A DNA stretch of 57,180 bases from Myxococcales bacterium (lineage in GTDB: Bacteria > Myxococcota > UBA727 > JABDBI01), in assembly GCA_023248545.1 (NCBI GenBank), contig JAHFEF010000010.1, positions 16,441 to 73,620 of the forward strand. The letters are read 5' to 3'. Shown here one piece after another: positions 23,894 through 33,326 of this stretch. Position 1 is the stretch's first letter; each line of letters opens with the position of its first letter. Position numbers and translations under genes: made by a program. The notes below the pieces were generated by a model. It made no database searches and was not told the origin of the DNA. It worked only from the letters and a program-made list of their open reading frames with translations.

Positions 23894-25429
23894 ATGAATT
23901 ATTTGGTGCTTGCTCGAAAATGGAGACCTCAGCGTTTTAGCGACGTTGTAGGGCAAGAGGTGATTGTTAAAACCCTTGCAAAAGCACTCACCAGTGGTCG
24001 CATCGCCCATGCTTTTTTACTAACGGGTAGTCGCGGCGTTGGTAAAACGACTGTCGCGAGATTGCTTGCCAAAGCTTTGTCTTGCTCACGGGGAATTACG
24101 CCAGAACCCTGTGGAGAGTGTTCTAATTGCGTGGAGATCGCCGCTGGTACTTCGATGGATATTGTTGAAATCGATGGTGCCAGCAACACGGGTGTCGACG
24201 ACGTTCGAGAACTCAGGGATAGCCTGCGCTATCAGCCAGCCAGTGCCAGATTTAAGATTTTTATCATTGACGAAGTTCACATGTTGTCGACCAGTGCATT
24301 TAATGCATTGCTGAAAACGCTGGAAGAGCCACCGCCGCATGTGAAATTTATTTTTGCGACGACCGAAGCGCACAAGATTCCAATTACAATTTTGTCTCGA
24401 TGCCAGCGCTATGATTTTAGACGCATGAGTGTGGCGGTTATTGTTGAGCGCTTGCAAGTTATCTTACGCAAAGAAAATATTCAGGTAGATTCCGAAGGCC
24501 TATTTTTGATTGCTCAGAATGCCGACGGAGGCATGCGTGACGCGCTGAGTTTATTGGATCAAGTGATTAGTTTTTCGGGCGAAGTTGCTAGTTTACAAGA
24601 TGTGACTGAAATTCTCGGCTTGATCGACCAGCAGAGCATTCAAAAAGTGGTGAATGCAATCTTAGAAGGCAACGCCCCAGAGGCTTTGGGAGTAATTCAT
24701 GCTGCGAGCGAATCGGGCTGGGATTTAAAGCAGCTCAGCGATAATGTGAGCATGGAGATTCGCAATCTCTGTATTTCGGCTTCAGCCGGGTCGATTATTG
24801 GGCTTGCCGATTTGACCGAGGAGAAGGCCAAATTGGTTGACGAGAAAGCCCAGACTTATGATCGCTTGGATTTACAGCGCTTGCTCGGCATGGCGTTGCA
24901 AGCCACTGACCAGATGACAAGCTCCGAGCAACCCAAGTTGGTTCTGGAGCTGGCGTTTTTGAAAATGGCTGAACGGCCGAAATTAGCCCAGATGACTGAA
25001 GTGATAGAGGCAATTTCGAGGCTCGAAGCATTGGGGCCAGCGCCGGTGGTCGCTGTTGTTCAGCCTCAGCCTGAGAAAAAAAACAGCAGCTGGGCGAGCT
25101 TTGTTGAACAAGTGACTGAGCAGATGCCAGTGATAGGGCATCACTTGGAACATGCGAGATTGGTGGGCAATAATCAGCTTGAGTTTGATCAAAAGCTGCA
25201 TTTTTTGCGTGTTCAAGAAGCTGCGCAAGACAAGCAGTTTCAGGCGATTTTCCAGCGGGCTTTTGGAAGCTTGCCTAAAGTTACGTTGAGCGAAAGCATT
25301 CATGTGGCCAAAGAGACCGCCGTGAAGCGTGAACAAGAAAGTTTGGAAGAAAAAGCCCGTAATAACCCGACCATCCAAAAAGCATTGTCGATTTTTGGGG
25401 GTGAAATCAAAGCGGTGCGGAAGAATTAA
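23894..25429 (+). CDS. dnaX: DNA polymerase III gamma/tau subunit DnaX
   Basis: Clamp-loader ATPase, 511 residues. ATG 23894 gives the family start MNYLVLARKWRPQRFSDVVG; the frame stays open upstream through the tRNAs and SRP RNA, which is not coding. Visible: Walker A GSRGVGKTT, zinc-binding Cys cluster CSRGITPEPCGECSNC, Walker B IIDEVHMLS, sensor 1 ATTEAHKIP, SRC arginine finger. The C-terminal tau part is shorter than in E. coli (643 residues). I see no obvious frameshift slippery site of A-runs in the expected place, so gamma production by frameshift is not supported. Its last 4 bases overlap the toxin gene end convergently. Confidence 0.95.
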   Translation: MNYLVLARKWRPQRFSDVVGQEVIVKTLAKALTSGRIAHAFLLTGSRGVGKTTVARLLAKALSCSRGITPEPCGECSNCVEIAAGTSMDIVEIDGASNTGVDDVRELRDSLRYQPASARFKIFIIDEVHMLSTSAFNALLKTLEEPPPHVKFIFATTEAHKIPITILSRCQRYDFRRMSVAVIVERLQVILRKENIQVDSEGLFLIAQNADGGMRDALSLLDQVISFSGEVASLQDVTEILGLIDQQSIQKVVNAILEGNAPEALGVIHAASESGWDLKQLSDNVSMEIRNLCISASAGSIIGLADLTEEKAKLVDEKAQTYDRLDLQRLLGMALQATDQMTSSEQPKLVLELAFLKMAERPKLAQMTEVIEAISRLEALGPAPVVAVVQPQPEKKNSSWASFVEQVTEQMPVIGHHLEHARLVGNNQLEFDQKLHFLRVQEAAQDKQFQAIFQRAFGSLPKVTLSESIHVAKETAVKREQESLEEKARNNPTIQKALSIFGGEIKAVRKN

Positions 25430-25833
25430 AGATGCTGTTCGAGAAATTCTCTCGGACTGAGTACTCTTGTTCCAGTTAAATTATCTTTTGGGAAGTGTTT
25501 GAGATTGCCAGTAATCAAAACTGCTCCATAAGCAGCAGCCAGGTGATAGAAAACCGCATCTTCAGGATCTTCGAAGATATGCTGGGTGGGCTCAGGGTTT
25601 TGGGTTGCTGAATGCGACAATGCAATCAAAGCCTTCAACCACAGCGGTGGAAATCCGAATCGTTTGAATTTGGGCCTGGCAATTACTTCGAGGTACTCCG
25701 AAATAATGGCCGGGCAGGTGAGTAAGATCAAGTTGCCTTCGAGAACTTGCCGAACAATTTGGCTGGGAGGATTTTCAGCGTTGATCCCGGCGGCAACAAC
25801 AACGTTGGTGTCTAAGACAACCAGTCGGCTCAC
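25426..25833 (-). CDS. PIN-domain toxin (putative ribonuclease)
   Basis: 135 residues of the PIN toxin family (COG1569-like). N-terminal LVVLDTNVVVAAG carries the first acidic residue, SEYLEVIARPKF the second, and FEDPEDAVFYHLAAAYGAVLITGNLKHF the acidic cluster near the C-terminus; these coordinate Mg2+ for RNA cleavage. Its ATG overlaps the stop of the upstream antitoxin by 4 bases, the usual coupling for such pairs. Toxicity and target are inferred from family. Confidence 0.88.
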   Translation of the reverse strand: MSRLVVLDTNVVVAAGINAENPPSQIVRQVLEGNLILLTCPAIISEYLEVIARPKFKRFGFPPLWLKALIALSHSATQNPEPTQHIFEDPEDAVFYHLAAAYGAVLITGNLKHFPKDNLTGTRVLSPREFLEQHL

Positions 25834-26111
25834 TTGGCATGCTTCCGTGCTGCACGAATCTCTTGGTTGATTTCTTTAAGACTCATGTCGTTTAACCCTA
25901 ACTCGGTGGCCCGTTGTTGCCAATTATGTAGATTGGACAATGCCATCGCTCGTTCTAGTTCTAAAGCCTGTGTGTCTAGATTCGCTTTTTGCGCAGGCAC
26001 TAAAAAATAGGCAGGACCTGCTCTGCTTTCCAGCAGCACCAGTTCATTGCTGACACCAGCAATGGCTTTTAGGCCTTTTTGTTGTAAATCACGCAGAGCA
26101 ACCGTTTGCAT
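25830..26111 (-). CDS. Antitoxin partner of the PIN toxin
   Basis: 93 residues. The N-terminal half (TVALRDLQQKGLKAIAGVSN...VLLESRAGPAYFLVPA) resembles Phd/YefM-like antitoxin DNA-binding domains; the C-terminal helices (MALSNLHNWQQRATELGL...EINQEIRAARKHAK) would wrap the toxin. It precedes and overlaps the toxin gene. An exact palindrome just upstream (26130-26150) is a fitting operator for autoregulation. Confidence 0.82.
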   Translation of the reverse strand: MQTVALRDLQQKGLKAIAGVSNELVLLESRAGPAYFLVPAQKANLDTQALELERAMALSNLHNWQQRATELGLNDMSLKEINQEIRAARKHAK

Positions 26112-26129
26112 AGGTGCCTCCTATCTTTA

Positions 26130-26150
26130 TTGTAGACAATTTGTCTACAA
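26130..26150. promoter_or_regulatory. Operator palindrome of the toxin-antitoxin operon
   Basis: TTGTAGACAA, one base, TTGTCTACAA: a perfect 10-bp inverted repeat 19 bases upstream of the antitoxin start and overlapping the likely promoter. It is the expected binding site of the antitoxin or the toxin-antitoxin complex. Confidence 0.75.
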
Positions 26151-26169
26151 ATTGGAAGCAGAAAAAAAA

Positions 26170-26781
26170 CTAACCCCTGCCTGCTTTTAAAATCGCCTGA
26201 ATGCTGTAGGCGCTGGATGGCCCGATTTGCACCGGAATTTCTTTGGGTTCGTTCGACTTCACTGCCTTGCGGCCAGGTTTTCCGGGTTCTTTGACGGGTC
26301 CTGGCTCTTTGCGCTTCATGCGTGGTGGGGGGGGCGTGTCTTTGGGCGTGACGCCGTCTAAGGCCAGTGCTCTTAATTTGCCGTCTACGAGCGACAAAAA
26401 GGCTTCGAGATCACCCCGAGTGGCCAGCTGAGCCTCGATCCATCGAAGGGGTCCTTTTTTCGGGGTCATTTCGTAAAGCCCACGTGCTCTCGGGCTTAAC
26501 TCTGTATCTTTGTCTAAAAAATTACCTACTTTGTCGCCAACGCCGACCAAGCCCATCAGAGGGTTTTGGGCCAGGTAGATCCCGCAGACGGTGACTTCGG
26601 CAATGCAAAACCGGGGGGCCCAGCCGCTTGAGGGCCCATACCAGTACATTTCAGGATAAAGTTTTCGCTTGGCCAGCTCTATCAGTGTTTCTTGGTAGCG
26701 ATTCCATCGGTTGCCTAATATTTGGGAAAGCGATTCATCATTCGGAATAAAATCTTTATCTTTGAGTGGGCTTTTTGCCAT
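26170..26781 (-). CDS. DUF3788-like hypothetical protein with basic C-terminal tail
   Basis: 203 residues from ATG 26781 (MAKSPLKDKDFIPNDESLSQ); an upstream ATG at 26820 is possible, and no clear ribosome site decides. The N-terminal 130 residues (YPEMYWYGPSSGWAPRFCI...CGIYLAQNPLMGLVGVGDKV) fit DUF3788, a small cytoplasmic family of unknown role. The tail from about 135 is Lys/Pro-rich (DTPPPPRMKRKEPGPVKEPG) and unusual, then ends with SSAYSIQAILKAGRG. No operon partner: it is divergent from the FKBP gene. Confidence 0.5.
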   Translation of the reverse strand: MAKSPLKDKDFIPNDESLSQILGNRWNRYQETLIELAKRKLYPEMYWYGPSSGWAPRFCIAEVTVCGIYLAQNPLMGLVGVGDKVGNFLDKDTELSPRARGLYEMTPKKGPLRWIEAQLATRGDLEAFLSLVDGKLRALALDGVTPKDTPPPPRMKRKEPGPVKEPGKPGRKAVKSNEPKEIPVQIGPSSAYSIQAILKAGRG

Positions 26782-26858
26782 TTGTGCATTTTGGCACGAA
26801 AAGTCTCTTTTGTAAAACACAGAAGTGTGCTTAGGTACTGCTTTGCAAGGAGACCATC

Positions 26859-27623
26859 ATGTTGAGACTAGTAGGATTATCCATTTTATTGTTAGGCCTT
26901 GCTGCCTGTAACAAAGGCGGCGCTGGGTCGGTTAGCTCGAGCGATTTGAAAAGTGAAGTCGAGAAAGTGAGCTATATTTTAGGTTACAGCACCGGCAAGA
27001 GCTTTAGTGAGCAAACGGTCGATGTGAACGTCGATCTCTTTATGAAGGGCCTTAAAGAAGGGCTTTCTAAAGATGGTAAGCAGCCAGCCATGACCGAAGA
27101 CCAAATGCGTGAAGTCATGACGTCTTTTCGAACGACGTTGATGGAAAAACGTAAGAAGAACATGGAAGAATCTGGCAAGAAGAACCAAAAAGAAGGCGAA
27201 GAATTCTTGGCCAAGAACAAAACCAAGCCAGGCGTAATCACACTGCCAAGTGGTTTGCAGTATAAAGTTGTCAAAACAGGCACCGGTCAAAAGCCCCACA
27301 AAGATGACAGCGTGACGGTTGAATATACCGGAACCCTGCTCGACGGTAAAACTTTCGATAGCACCAAGACTCGAGGCAAACCAGCAACTTTCTCGGTGGG
27401 CACGACCATTCCGGGTATGTCTGAGGCCTTGCAGCTGATGACAGTGGGTTCAGTTTGGGAACTCTACATCCCAGCAAGCCTGGGCTATGGTGCTCAAGGT
27501 GCAGGATCTGCGATTGGACCGAACCAAGCTTTGACATTCAATGTCGAGTTGGTTTCTGTAACCAAAGCGGGTGCAAAAGAAGAGCCTAAGAAGGCCGCTG
27601 AAGCAGCTCCTAAGAAGAAATAA
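26859..27623 (+). CDS. FKBP-type peptidyl-prolyl isomerase, lipoprotein
   Basis: 254 residues. Lipoprotein signal MLRLVGLSILLLGLAAC (Cys17) places it in the envelope. An FKBP N-terminal dimerisation domain (about 33-125, SYILGYSTGKSF...) precedes a full FKBP domain (about 135-232: VEYTGTLLDGKTFDST, IPGMSEALQLM, GYGAQG.GSAIGPNQALTFNVELV). The tail is Lys/Ala-rich. It assists folding of exported proteins, like FkpA or Mip. Mip-type FKBPs also aid intracellular infection in Legionella; whether that applies here is unknown. AGGAG lies before ATG 26859. It overlaps the convergent epimerase gene by 14 bases. Confidence 0.93.
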   Translation: MLRLVGLSILLLGLAACNKGGAGSVSSSDLKSEVEKVSYILGYSTGKSFSEQTVDVNVDLFMKGLKEGLSKDGKQPAMTEDQMREVMTSFRTTLMEKRKKNMEESGKKNQKEGEEFLAKNKTKPGVITLPSGLQYKVVKTGTGQKPHKDDSVTVEYTGTLLDGKTFDSTKTRGKPATFSVGTTIPGMSEALQLMTVGSVWELYIPASLGYGAQGAGSAIGPNQALTFNVELVSVTKAGAKEEPKKAAEAAPKKK

Positions 27624-28566
27624 AGTGTTCTTGTTGGAGCCACTGGAGAGTTGGCTCTAGCGTTTCTCTCGCATTTCTAAACTCTAAGCCAAGCTCCTGC
27701 TTGGCTTTTTTATTGTCCATCATCCAATAGCGTGTTGCATAGGGGATGACATTCGGGTGAATTGGGAAGGGCAATTTGAGAGCGCCAGCGACTTTCCCTG
27801 CAGCCCGCAAAGCGGTATTAGGGATCTGCCAAATTTTCTTGTGTTTTTGCCCGAGAATTTCGAGTGTCAGTTCGGCCAACTGTCGAACCGTGAGATTATC
27901 GCCCCCTAAAATATAGCGCTCGCCGATTTTTCCTCGTAACAATGCAGCCACAATGCCAGTGGCGACGTCTTCCACGTGTACCACGCTGGTGCCGCCCGAG
28001 CAGACTAAGACCGGCGAGCTCTTGGCGAAGTCGATCAGATTGCAGGCTGTGATGAGGTTCCAGTCGTTAGGGCCATAGACTTCACCAGGATTGACTGTGA
28101 TAATTGGGTAGCCCATCTTCTCGACGGCGAGTTTGGCTTTGGAGTAGGGCAGTTGGTTTGGATTGAGCGTGAATACGCTGTTTTCGTTTTGAATTTGGGG
28201 CTCTAGGGTGCCATTGATTGCCGCGGCGCTGCTGACAAAAACCACTCGATTGATTCCAAGTTTCTGCGCGGCTGTGAAGACATTTTTGCTGCCATCGACG
28301 ACGATTTCATGCATCAGTGGGGAAGCCAATTCACTCCAACTGGATAGGCTGGCCAGGTGAATCACTCCGTCGCAGCCGGTCATGCCGTTTAAAACAGAGT
28401 CAAAATTGCGGACATCACCCAGCACGGCCTCATAAGGCAGGCCTTCTAAACGCTTGGTGTCGCTTGTTTTTCGAAGCAAACAACGCACTTGATGGCCGTC
28501 TGCCAGAAGCTTGTTAACGACGTAAGAGCCAATAAAACCGTTTCCACCGGTGACAAATATGGGCAT
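27610..28566 (-). CDS. NAD-dependent epimerase/dehydratase (SDR family)
   Basis: 318 residues from ATG 28566 (MPIFVTGGNGFIGSYVVNKL). Atypical/extended SDR: TGGNGFIG cofactor loop at 6-13, FVSSAAAING with catalytic Ser, YSKAK with Tyr and Lys. After position 180 the NPGEVYGPNDWN block and ILGGDNLTVRQLAELTLEILG fit dihydroflavonol-4-reductase-like or HpnA-type enzymes. The substrate is unknown; hopanoid-associated sugar epimerase HpnA is one possibility. It is divergent from the LysE gene with 70 bases between. Confidence 0.85.
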   Translation of the reverse strand: MPIFVTGGNGFIGSYVVNKLLADGHQVRCLLRKTSDTKRLEGLPYEAVLGDVRNFDSVLNGMTGCDGVIHLASLSSWSELASPLMHEIVVDGSKNVFTAAQKLGINRVVFVSSAAAINGTLEPQIQNENSVFTLNPNQLPYSKAKLAVEKMGYPIITVNPGEVYGPNDWNLITACNLIDFAKSSPVLVCSGGTSVVHVEDVATGIVAALLRGKIGERYILGGDNLTVRQLAELTLEILGQKHKKIWQIPNTALRAAGKVAGALKLPFPIHPNVIPYATRYWMMDNKKAKQELGLEFRNARETLEPTLQWLQQEHFISS

Positions 28567-28636
28567 GGTTGGCTTATTGCATGATTCTCCTAAAAGTTGC
28601 AACTTATCAGGCTTCTTGCTAGTGTTCGGCCTGCTT

Positions 28637-29254
28637 ATGGGTGCAAATTGGTTTCTTTTACAAGCGTTTGCGGTGGGTTTGGTGCTGGCGGTTCCGGTCG
28701 GTCCCATGGCGCTGCTGTGTATTCAGCGTTCGCTGCGATTTGGTTTCGCAACGGGTTTGATAACGGGTCTTGGAGTTGCAGCTGCCGACGGCATTTATGG
28801 TTTGGTGGGTATTCTCGGACTTTCTGTTGTTGCTGATTTTCTCATGCAATACGAGACGCTGCTCAAATTAGTCGGCGGGTCATTTTTGGCTTTTTTGGGA
28901 ATCAGGATTTTACTCGAGTCTAATAAGATGAAAAAAACGGGTGGGGTGCCAGAGAGCAAAGGCTTGTGGGCGGCGTTTGTGTCGGCGTTTATTTTGACGC
29001 TGAGCAATCCCATGACGGTTCTGGCCTATGTCGCCGTGATGGCCGGGATTCAGATCAAAACGGCCGATTTCAAGCATGCTTGGATTTTTGCAGCGCCAGT
29101 ATTTCTGGGGTCGTTTATCTGGTGGTTTTTCTTGACTTCGATGGCCAGTTTATTGAAATCACGATTACAGGATAAACACATGCATTGGATCGGAATGACG
29201 TCGGGGACGCTGCTGATTGCTTTTGCGTTGTTTGTCATTGGAAGTGCTCTATGA
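28637..29254 (+). CDS. LysE/RhtB-family exporter
   Basis: 205 residues with about six membrane helices, the usual size for this family of inner-membrane amino-acid exporters. The N-terminal signature [21 protein letters not shown] fits LysE/RhtB (PGP motif in a helix break). ATG 28637 is chosen over earlier starts because the upstream frame is antisense to the epimerase gene. Its stop overlaps the start of the mutase gene by 4 bases (ATGA), so they are translated together. The exported substrate is not known. Confidence 0.85.
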   Translation: MGANWFLLQAFAVGLVLAVPVGPMALLCIQRSLRFGFATGLITGLGVAAADGIYGLVGILGLSVVADFLMQYETLLKLVGGSFLAFLGIRILLESNKMKKTGGVPESKGLWAAFVSAFILTLSNPMTVLAYVAVMAGIQIKTADFKHAWIFAAPVFLGSFIWWFFLTSMASLLKSRLQDKHMHWIGMTSGTLLIAFALFVIGSAL

Positions 29255-31275
29255 AGCCTGTTTATACGAGCGAAGATTTAAAAAATTACACGGAGTCATT
29301 GCCCGGGGCTTGGCCTTATACCCGAGGTCCTAAGGCGACCATGTACACGGAGCGACTGTGGACGATTCGCCAGTATGCCGGGTTTTCGACGGCCGCTGAG
29401 AGTAACCAATTTTATAAAACTGCTTTGAAAGCCGGTCAACACGGTTTATCAGTAGCGTTTGATTTGGCGACACACAGGGGCTACGATTCGGATCATCCGA
29501 GAGTCTCTGGCGACGTCGGCAAAGCGGGCGTGGCAATCAACTCTGTTTTGGACATGAAGCGCTTATTTGACGGCATTCCTCTCGATCAAGTGAGCGTCTC
29601 AATGACCATGAATGGTGCTGTTTTGCCCGTGATGGCGGCTTTTATCGTGGCGGGTGAAGAATCTGGTGTTCCTCGTCAAAAACTTTCAGGGACAATTCAG
29701 AACGACATTCTGAAAGAGTTCATGGTGCGCAACACGTATATTTATCCACCCAAGCCGTCGATGCGGATTGTGGCGGATGTGATCGAGTACTGCGCGCGTG
29801 AAATGCCTCAATTTAATTCAGTCAGCATCAGTGGCTATCATATTCACGAAGCGGGCGCGGATTTGGCTTTGGAACTTGGGCTAACGCTTGCAGACGGCTT
29901 GCAATATGTTCGGGTTGCCTTAGAACGGGGCCTTCAAATAGATAACTTTGCGCCGCGTTTGAGCTTTTTTTTCGCCACAGGCATGAACTTTTATATGGAG
30001 ATCGCGAAGCTCAGAGCGGCTCGGCTTTTGTGGGCCCAGCTCATGCAGCCGTTCAAGCCTCAGAATCCGCAATCTTCAATCTTGCGCACGCACTGTCAGA
30101 CCTCCGGTTGGAGCCTGACAGCGCAAGAGCCGAGCAATAATATCATTCGGACAACCGTCGAAGCCATGGCCAGCGTCTTTGGAGGCACGCAGTCGCTGCA
30201 CACGAACTCTTTTGATGAAGCTCTGGCGCTCCCGAGTGCATTGTCAGCTCGGATTGCCCGCAACACGCAGTTAATCTTGCAGCATGAAACCGGGATTCCC
30301 AACGTCGTCGACCCTTGGGCGGGGTCGTATATGATGGAGACCCTCACGAACCAATTGGCCGAACAAGCCCGAGAGATTATTCAAAAAACTGAAGAATTGG
30401 GTGGCATGACTGAGGCCGTGCAATCCGGTTTGCCTAAACAGTGGATTGAACAGAGTGCTGCCAAGCGCCAAGCGCGTCTAGATTCTGGCGAAGAAGTGTT
30501 GGTCGGGGTGAATCGATACCAGTCGGAGACTCAAGAGGTTCCCGAAGTATTTACGGTTGATAACACGCAAGTCATGCGCGATCAGTTGGCCGGCCTCAAA
30601 AATCTCAAAGCCACGCGCGATGCGAAAGCCGTTCAAAAAGCGTTGGCAGCACTCAAAACAGGCGCCCAAAAAAATGCGAACTTGCTAGAACTGAGCGTCG
30701 ATGCCATGCGGGCACGTGCGACACTCGGAGAAGTATCGGATGCTTTGGAACAAGTTTTTGGGCGTTATGAAGCCAGGACGAGTCTCGTGACTGGCGTATA
30801 CACACAAGCTCTAGGAGACCCCGAAGAGCTGCAAGATTTTTTGAAGCAAGTCAAAGCATTTGCGAAAAAAGAAGGCCGGCAGCCTCGAATATTGGTCGCC
30901 AAGCTGGGCCAAGACGGCCATGATCGGGGCGCTAAAGTCGTCGCGACGGCGTTTGCAGATTTTGGTTTTGACGTAGATTTAAGCCCTCTGTTTTTGACCC
31001 CCGAGGAAGTGGCTCGGCATGCCATCGAGAACGACGTTCATGCCATTGGAGTTTCGACGTTGGCAGCGGGGCATAAGATTTTGGTGCCTGAGCTCTTGCA
31101 GGCACTCAAACATCAAGGGGCAGGGGATATTTTGGTGTTTGTGGGGGGCGTGATTCCTGAGCAAGACCATGATTTTCTATACAAACAGGGCGTTTGCGCG
31201 ATTTTTGGGCCGGGGACCCCCTTGCTGAAATCGGCCCAGAAAGTATTAGATTGTCTATGCAATCGCTCGAATTAG
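29251..31275 (+). CDS. Methylmalonyl-CoA mutase, B12-dependent, single chain
   Basis: 674 residues. Converts methylmalonyl-CoA to succinyl-CoA. The substrate domain (about 1-500) has [23 protein letters not shown], the TIM-barrel segments [16 protein letters not shown] and [11 protein letters not shown]. The cobalamin domain (about 535-674) has DGHDRG with axial His557, then [10 protein letters not shown]. It matches the catalytic (alpha) chain, here slightly shorter than the usual 700-730. The start ATGA overlaps LysE. MeaB (50 kb) and a cobalamin adenosyltransferase (34 kb) in the same window support propionate or odd-chain fatty acid metabolism. It overlaps rsfS by 19 bases. Confidence 0.95.
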   Translation: MKPVYTSEDLKNYTESLPGAWPYTRGPKATMYTERLWTIRQYAGFSTAAESNQFYKTALKAGQHGLSVAFDLATHRGYDSDHPRVSGDVGKAGVAINSVLDMKRLFDGIPLDQVSVSMTMNGAVLPVMAAFIVAGEESGVPRQKLSGTIQNDILKEFMVRNTYIYPPKPSMRIVADVIEYCAREMPQFNSVSISGYHIHEAGADLALELGLTLADGLQYVRVALERGLQIDNFAPRLSFFFATGMNFYMEIAKLRAARLLWAQLMQPFKPQNPQSSILRTHCQTSGWSLTAQEPSNNIIRTTVEAMASVFGGTQSLHTNSFDEALALPSALSARIARNTQLILQHETGIPNVVDPWAGSYMMETLTNQLAEQAREIIQKTEELGGMTEAVQSGLPKQWIEQSAAKRQARLDSGEEVLVGVNRYQSETQEVPEVFTVDNTQVMRDQLAGLKNLKATRDAKAVQKALAALKTGAQKNANLLELSVDAMRARATLGEVSDALEQVFGRYEARTSLVTGVYTQALGDPEELQDFLKQVKAFAKKEGRQPRILVAKLGQDGHDRGAKVVATAFADFGFDVDLSPLFLTPEEVARHAIENDVHAIGVSTLAAGHKILVPELLQALKHQGAGDILVFVGGVIPEQDHDFLYKQGVCAIFGPGTPLLKSAQKVLDCLCNRSN

Positions 31276-31601
31276 CCCAGAAAGCCGCGTTTTTTGCTTT
31301 GGAGAAAAAAGCAGAAAAACCCCTGATATTAGATGTTTCCCAATTAACCAGTTTCACCGATTATTTTGTGATTTGTGAGGCTCCCAGCGAGCGTCAAACG
31401 CAGGCGATTGGCATGAATATCAAGGAAGAACTGGGGAAGTTGGGTAAAAAGCCCTTGAGCCTCGAAGGCTTTGAACAGGGTAACTGGATTTTGTGTGATT
31501 ATGGCGACGTTGTTGTACATATTTTCTTAGACACCGTACGATTTCACTACAATCTTGAAGGCTTTTGGCACGAGGCGAAAATTATCCCGTGCGAATCTTA
31601 A
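31257..31601 (+). CDS. rsfS: Ribosomal silencing factor RsfS
   Basis: 114 residues. Binds ribosomal protein L14 and blocks subunit joining in starvation. ATG 31257 ([20 protein letters not shown]) is inside the end of the mutase gene. Family motifs: [37 protein letters not shown] and [10 protein letters not shown]. It overlaps rlmH by 13 bases, the common rsfS-rlmH pair. Confidence 0.95.
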   Translation: MQSLELAQKAAFFALEKKAEKPLILDVSQLTSFTDYFVICEAPSERQTQAIGMNIKEELGKLGKKPLSLEGFEQGNWILCDYGDVVVHIFLDTVRFHYNLEGFWHEAKIIPCES

Positions 31602-32005
31602 TCGCCACCGGGTTTGAGGCTTCGAAAGACCCATTTGAAATCCTTGCGCAGGATTATATTCGACGCACCCAGGCTTTGTTTCGGCCTGAACTCCGCCAAG
31701 TTAAGCCTGAAAAGCTGTTGGCTGTTTCAGAAGGCTATTTTAGGATTGTCTTGGATGAGAAAGGCTTGGAGCTTAATTCAGTCCAATTTTCGAAGCACAT
31801 CCAGCGGTTGGTAGACCAATCTCAGTCGATCGCTTTTTTGGTTGGCGAGCCAAGTGGGCACCGGCCAGAAACGCGTGAAAAAGCGGATGCGGTGTGGTCT
31901 TTATCCCAGCTGACATTGCCACACAAATTAGCACTGTGTGTGCTGGCGGAGCAGATTTACCGGGCGGGCGAGATTGCGCGCAATGGGCCGTATCATCGGG
32001 TTTAA
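31589..32005 (+). CDS. rlmH: 23S rRNA pseudouridine-1915 N3-methyltransferase RlmH
   Basis: 138 residues of the SPOUT methyltransferase family; GTG 31589 is chosen because the reading [15 protein letters not shown] aligns with the family start; an earlier ATG would add unlike residues. The knot segment (IAFLVGEPSGHRPETREKAD), then LSQLTLPHKLALCVLAEQIYRAGEI and the ending NGPYHR are diagnostic. It is translationally overlapped with rsfS. Confidence 0.95.
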   Translation: MRILIATGFEASKDPFEILAQDYIRRTQALFRPELRQVKPEKLLAVSEGYFRIVLDEKGLELNSVQFSKHIQRLVDQSQSIAFLVGEPSGHRPETREKADAVWSLSQLTLPHKLALCVLAEQIYRAGEIARNGPYHRV

Positions 32006-32009
32006 CGCG

Positions 32010-33218
32010 TTAATAAAGAAACCCAAAGAAAACCAAGGGGATTGATCCCGGGGTGGCAGAGACCGTATCGTCCTTAACGACTATTGCGTTTTCGACGTGT
32101 GCGACCTGTTTTCGGGTTTTGTTTTTTCCGCCGATTTCAAACGTGAATGAGCCGATTTGGTAGTCGCCTTGTTTACTATGAAAAACGTCCAACTCCGAGT
32201 TTTTCGTTGCCTGTATGAAAGCCAGTTCGCGAATGGTTCCAATCACGATATCGCTCGCCAAATGGCTTCCCAGGGCATAATGAAAATTCGTATTGTTCAA
32301 AAATACTTTTTCAGGTTTGCGTAATCCCTGGTTTCCAGTTTCGCGCGGGTAGATTATTTCAACCAATCCGGTTTCTTGAAGCATGTTTAAGTAACTGGCG
32401 GCGGTTTTGTCATCGATTTTTAGGTTCTTGCCCAGATTGTAAGTGCTTATCTCTCCCGGTGGAATCGAGGCCAGATAATTAAGTATTTTACCCATGATTC
32501 TCAGACTGGATGTTTTTAGGTTGTAAAAATTACTAATATCTTCATAAATCGTTTTATCGATGACTCTCAGTAGCTTTTGGTAGTAAGACAGTGAATCTTC
32601 GGCGAGAAACGGATAGAATCCTTGTTTGAGATAGTCGTGAAAATGGCCCAACAAAGCTGGCCTTGCTGCCATCTCTTGGCTGATTTTCAAGTAATCTCGC
32701 ATGAGCTCTTGGAATGAATACGAGGGATAGTCTGTATCCAGAGAGAAATTTAAATATTCTCTAAAAGACAGTCCCGGAAGGTGATATATGGCAGCTCGAC
32801 GGGAAAGATCATAGCTTCCTTTGATGAGGTCTAGGCTCGAGCTCCCAGAAAAAATAATCTTGATATCAGGGAAGCCATCGTAGATGTTCTTGAGTTCCTG
32901 ATTCCAATTTTCGTATTTGTGTATTTCATCAATAAAAAATGTCGTCACGGATCTTTTTAGATAAAGCTCCTCGATGAGTCCGTAGACAGTGTTTTCTTTA
33001 AAATAGATATGGTCAGCAGAAAAATAGAAGACGCGGCTTGAATCTGCATAATGGCGCTTGATGAGCTGCAGCAATAAAGTAGTTTTGCCTACCCCACGTG
33101 CACCGATGAGCCCCGTTAAACGATGATTCATATTAAACTGGTTATATAAAAAACGATGATGACGCATGCTCGTTTCGCTGAGGAGCCGGTCAAATATCAT
33201 TTGCAAAGAATCTAGCAT
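32010..33218 (-). CDS. AAA_14/DUF4143 ATPase
   Basis: About 402 residues. AAA domain with Walker A GARGVGKTT, Walker B TFFIDEIHKYENW and sensor SGSSSLDL; C-terminal DUF4143-like winged-helix and nuclease-like region (FTFEIGGKN). Members are common, poorly understood, and often lie alone. Start: ATG 33218 has AGGA 8 bases upstream; ATG 33227 is close behind. A start at 33308 is rejected since it would place the operator pair (33244-33291) inside the gene. No partner gene. Confidence 0.8.
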   Translation of the reverse strand: MLDSLQMIFDRLLSETSMRHHRFLYNQFNMNHRLTGLIGARGVGKTTLLLQLIKRHYADSSRVFYFSADHIYFKENTVYGLIEELYLKRSVTTFFIDEIHKYENWNQELKNIYDGFPDIKIIFSGSSSLDLIKGSYDLSRRAAIYHLPGLSFREYLNFSLDTDYPSYSFQELMRDYLKISQEMAARPALLGHFHDYLKQGFYPFLAEDSLSYYQKLLRVIDKTIYEDISNFYNLKTSSLRIMGKILNYLASIPPGEISTYNLGKNLKIDDKTAASYLNMLQETGLVEIIYPRETGNQGLRKPEKVFLNNTNFHYALGSHLASDIVIGTIRELAFIQATKNSELDVFHSKQGDYQIGSFTFEIGGKNKTRKQVAHVENAIVVKDDTVSATPGSIPLVFFGFLY

Positions 33219-33243
33219 CTTGCCCATCCTAATAAGCACTTTC

Positions 33244-33291
33244 TCGGAATAGGATCCGATAAAATAACCTATAACTCGGATTATATTCCGA
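33244..33291. promoter_or_regulatory. Two identical operator palindromes upstream of the AAA ATPase gene
   Basis: TCGGA-N6-TCCGA occurs at 33244-33259 and again at 33276-33291 (flanked CTCGGA...TCCGAG). Centres are 32 bases apart, about three helix turns, so both face the same side of the DNA. This fits cooperative binding of one dimeric repressor, perhaps autoregulatory. Confidence 0.7.
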
Positions 33292-33326
33292 GATCTAAGA
33301 AAATGCAAGGGTTTTAAAAAACTTTC

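Noticed and set aside
25826..25833. Frameshift between toxin and antitoxin
   Set aside because: The 4-base overlap is normal translational coupling.
29185..29250. Earlier start of the methylmalonyl-CoA mutase
   Set aside because: It lies inside the LysE gene; ATG 29251 with the ATGA overlap gives the normal family start.
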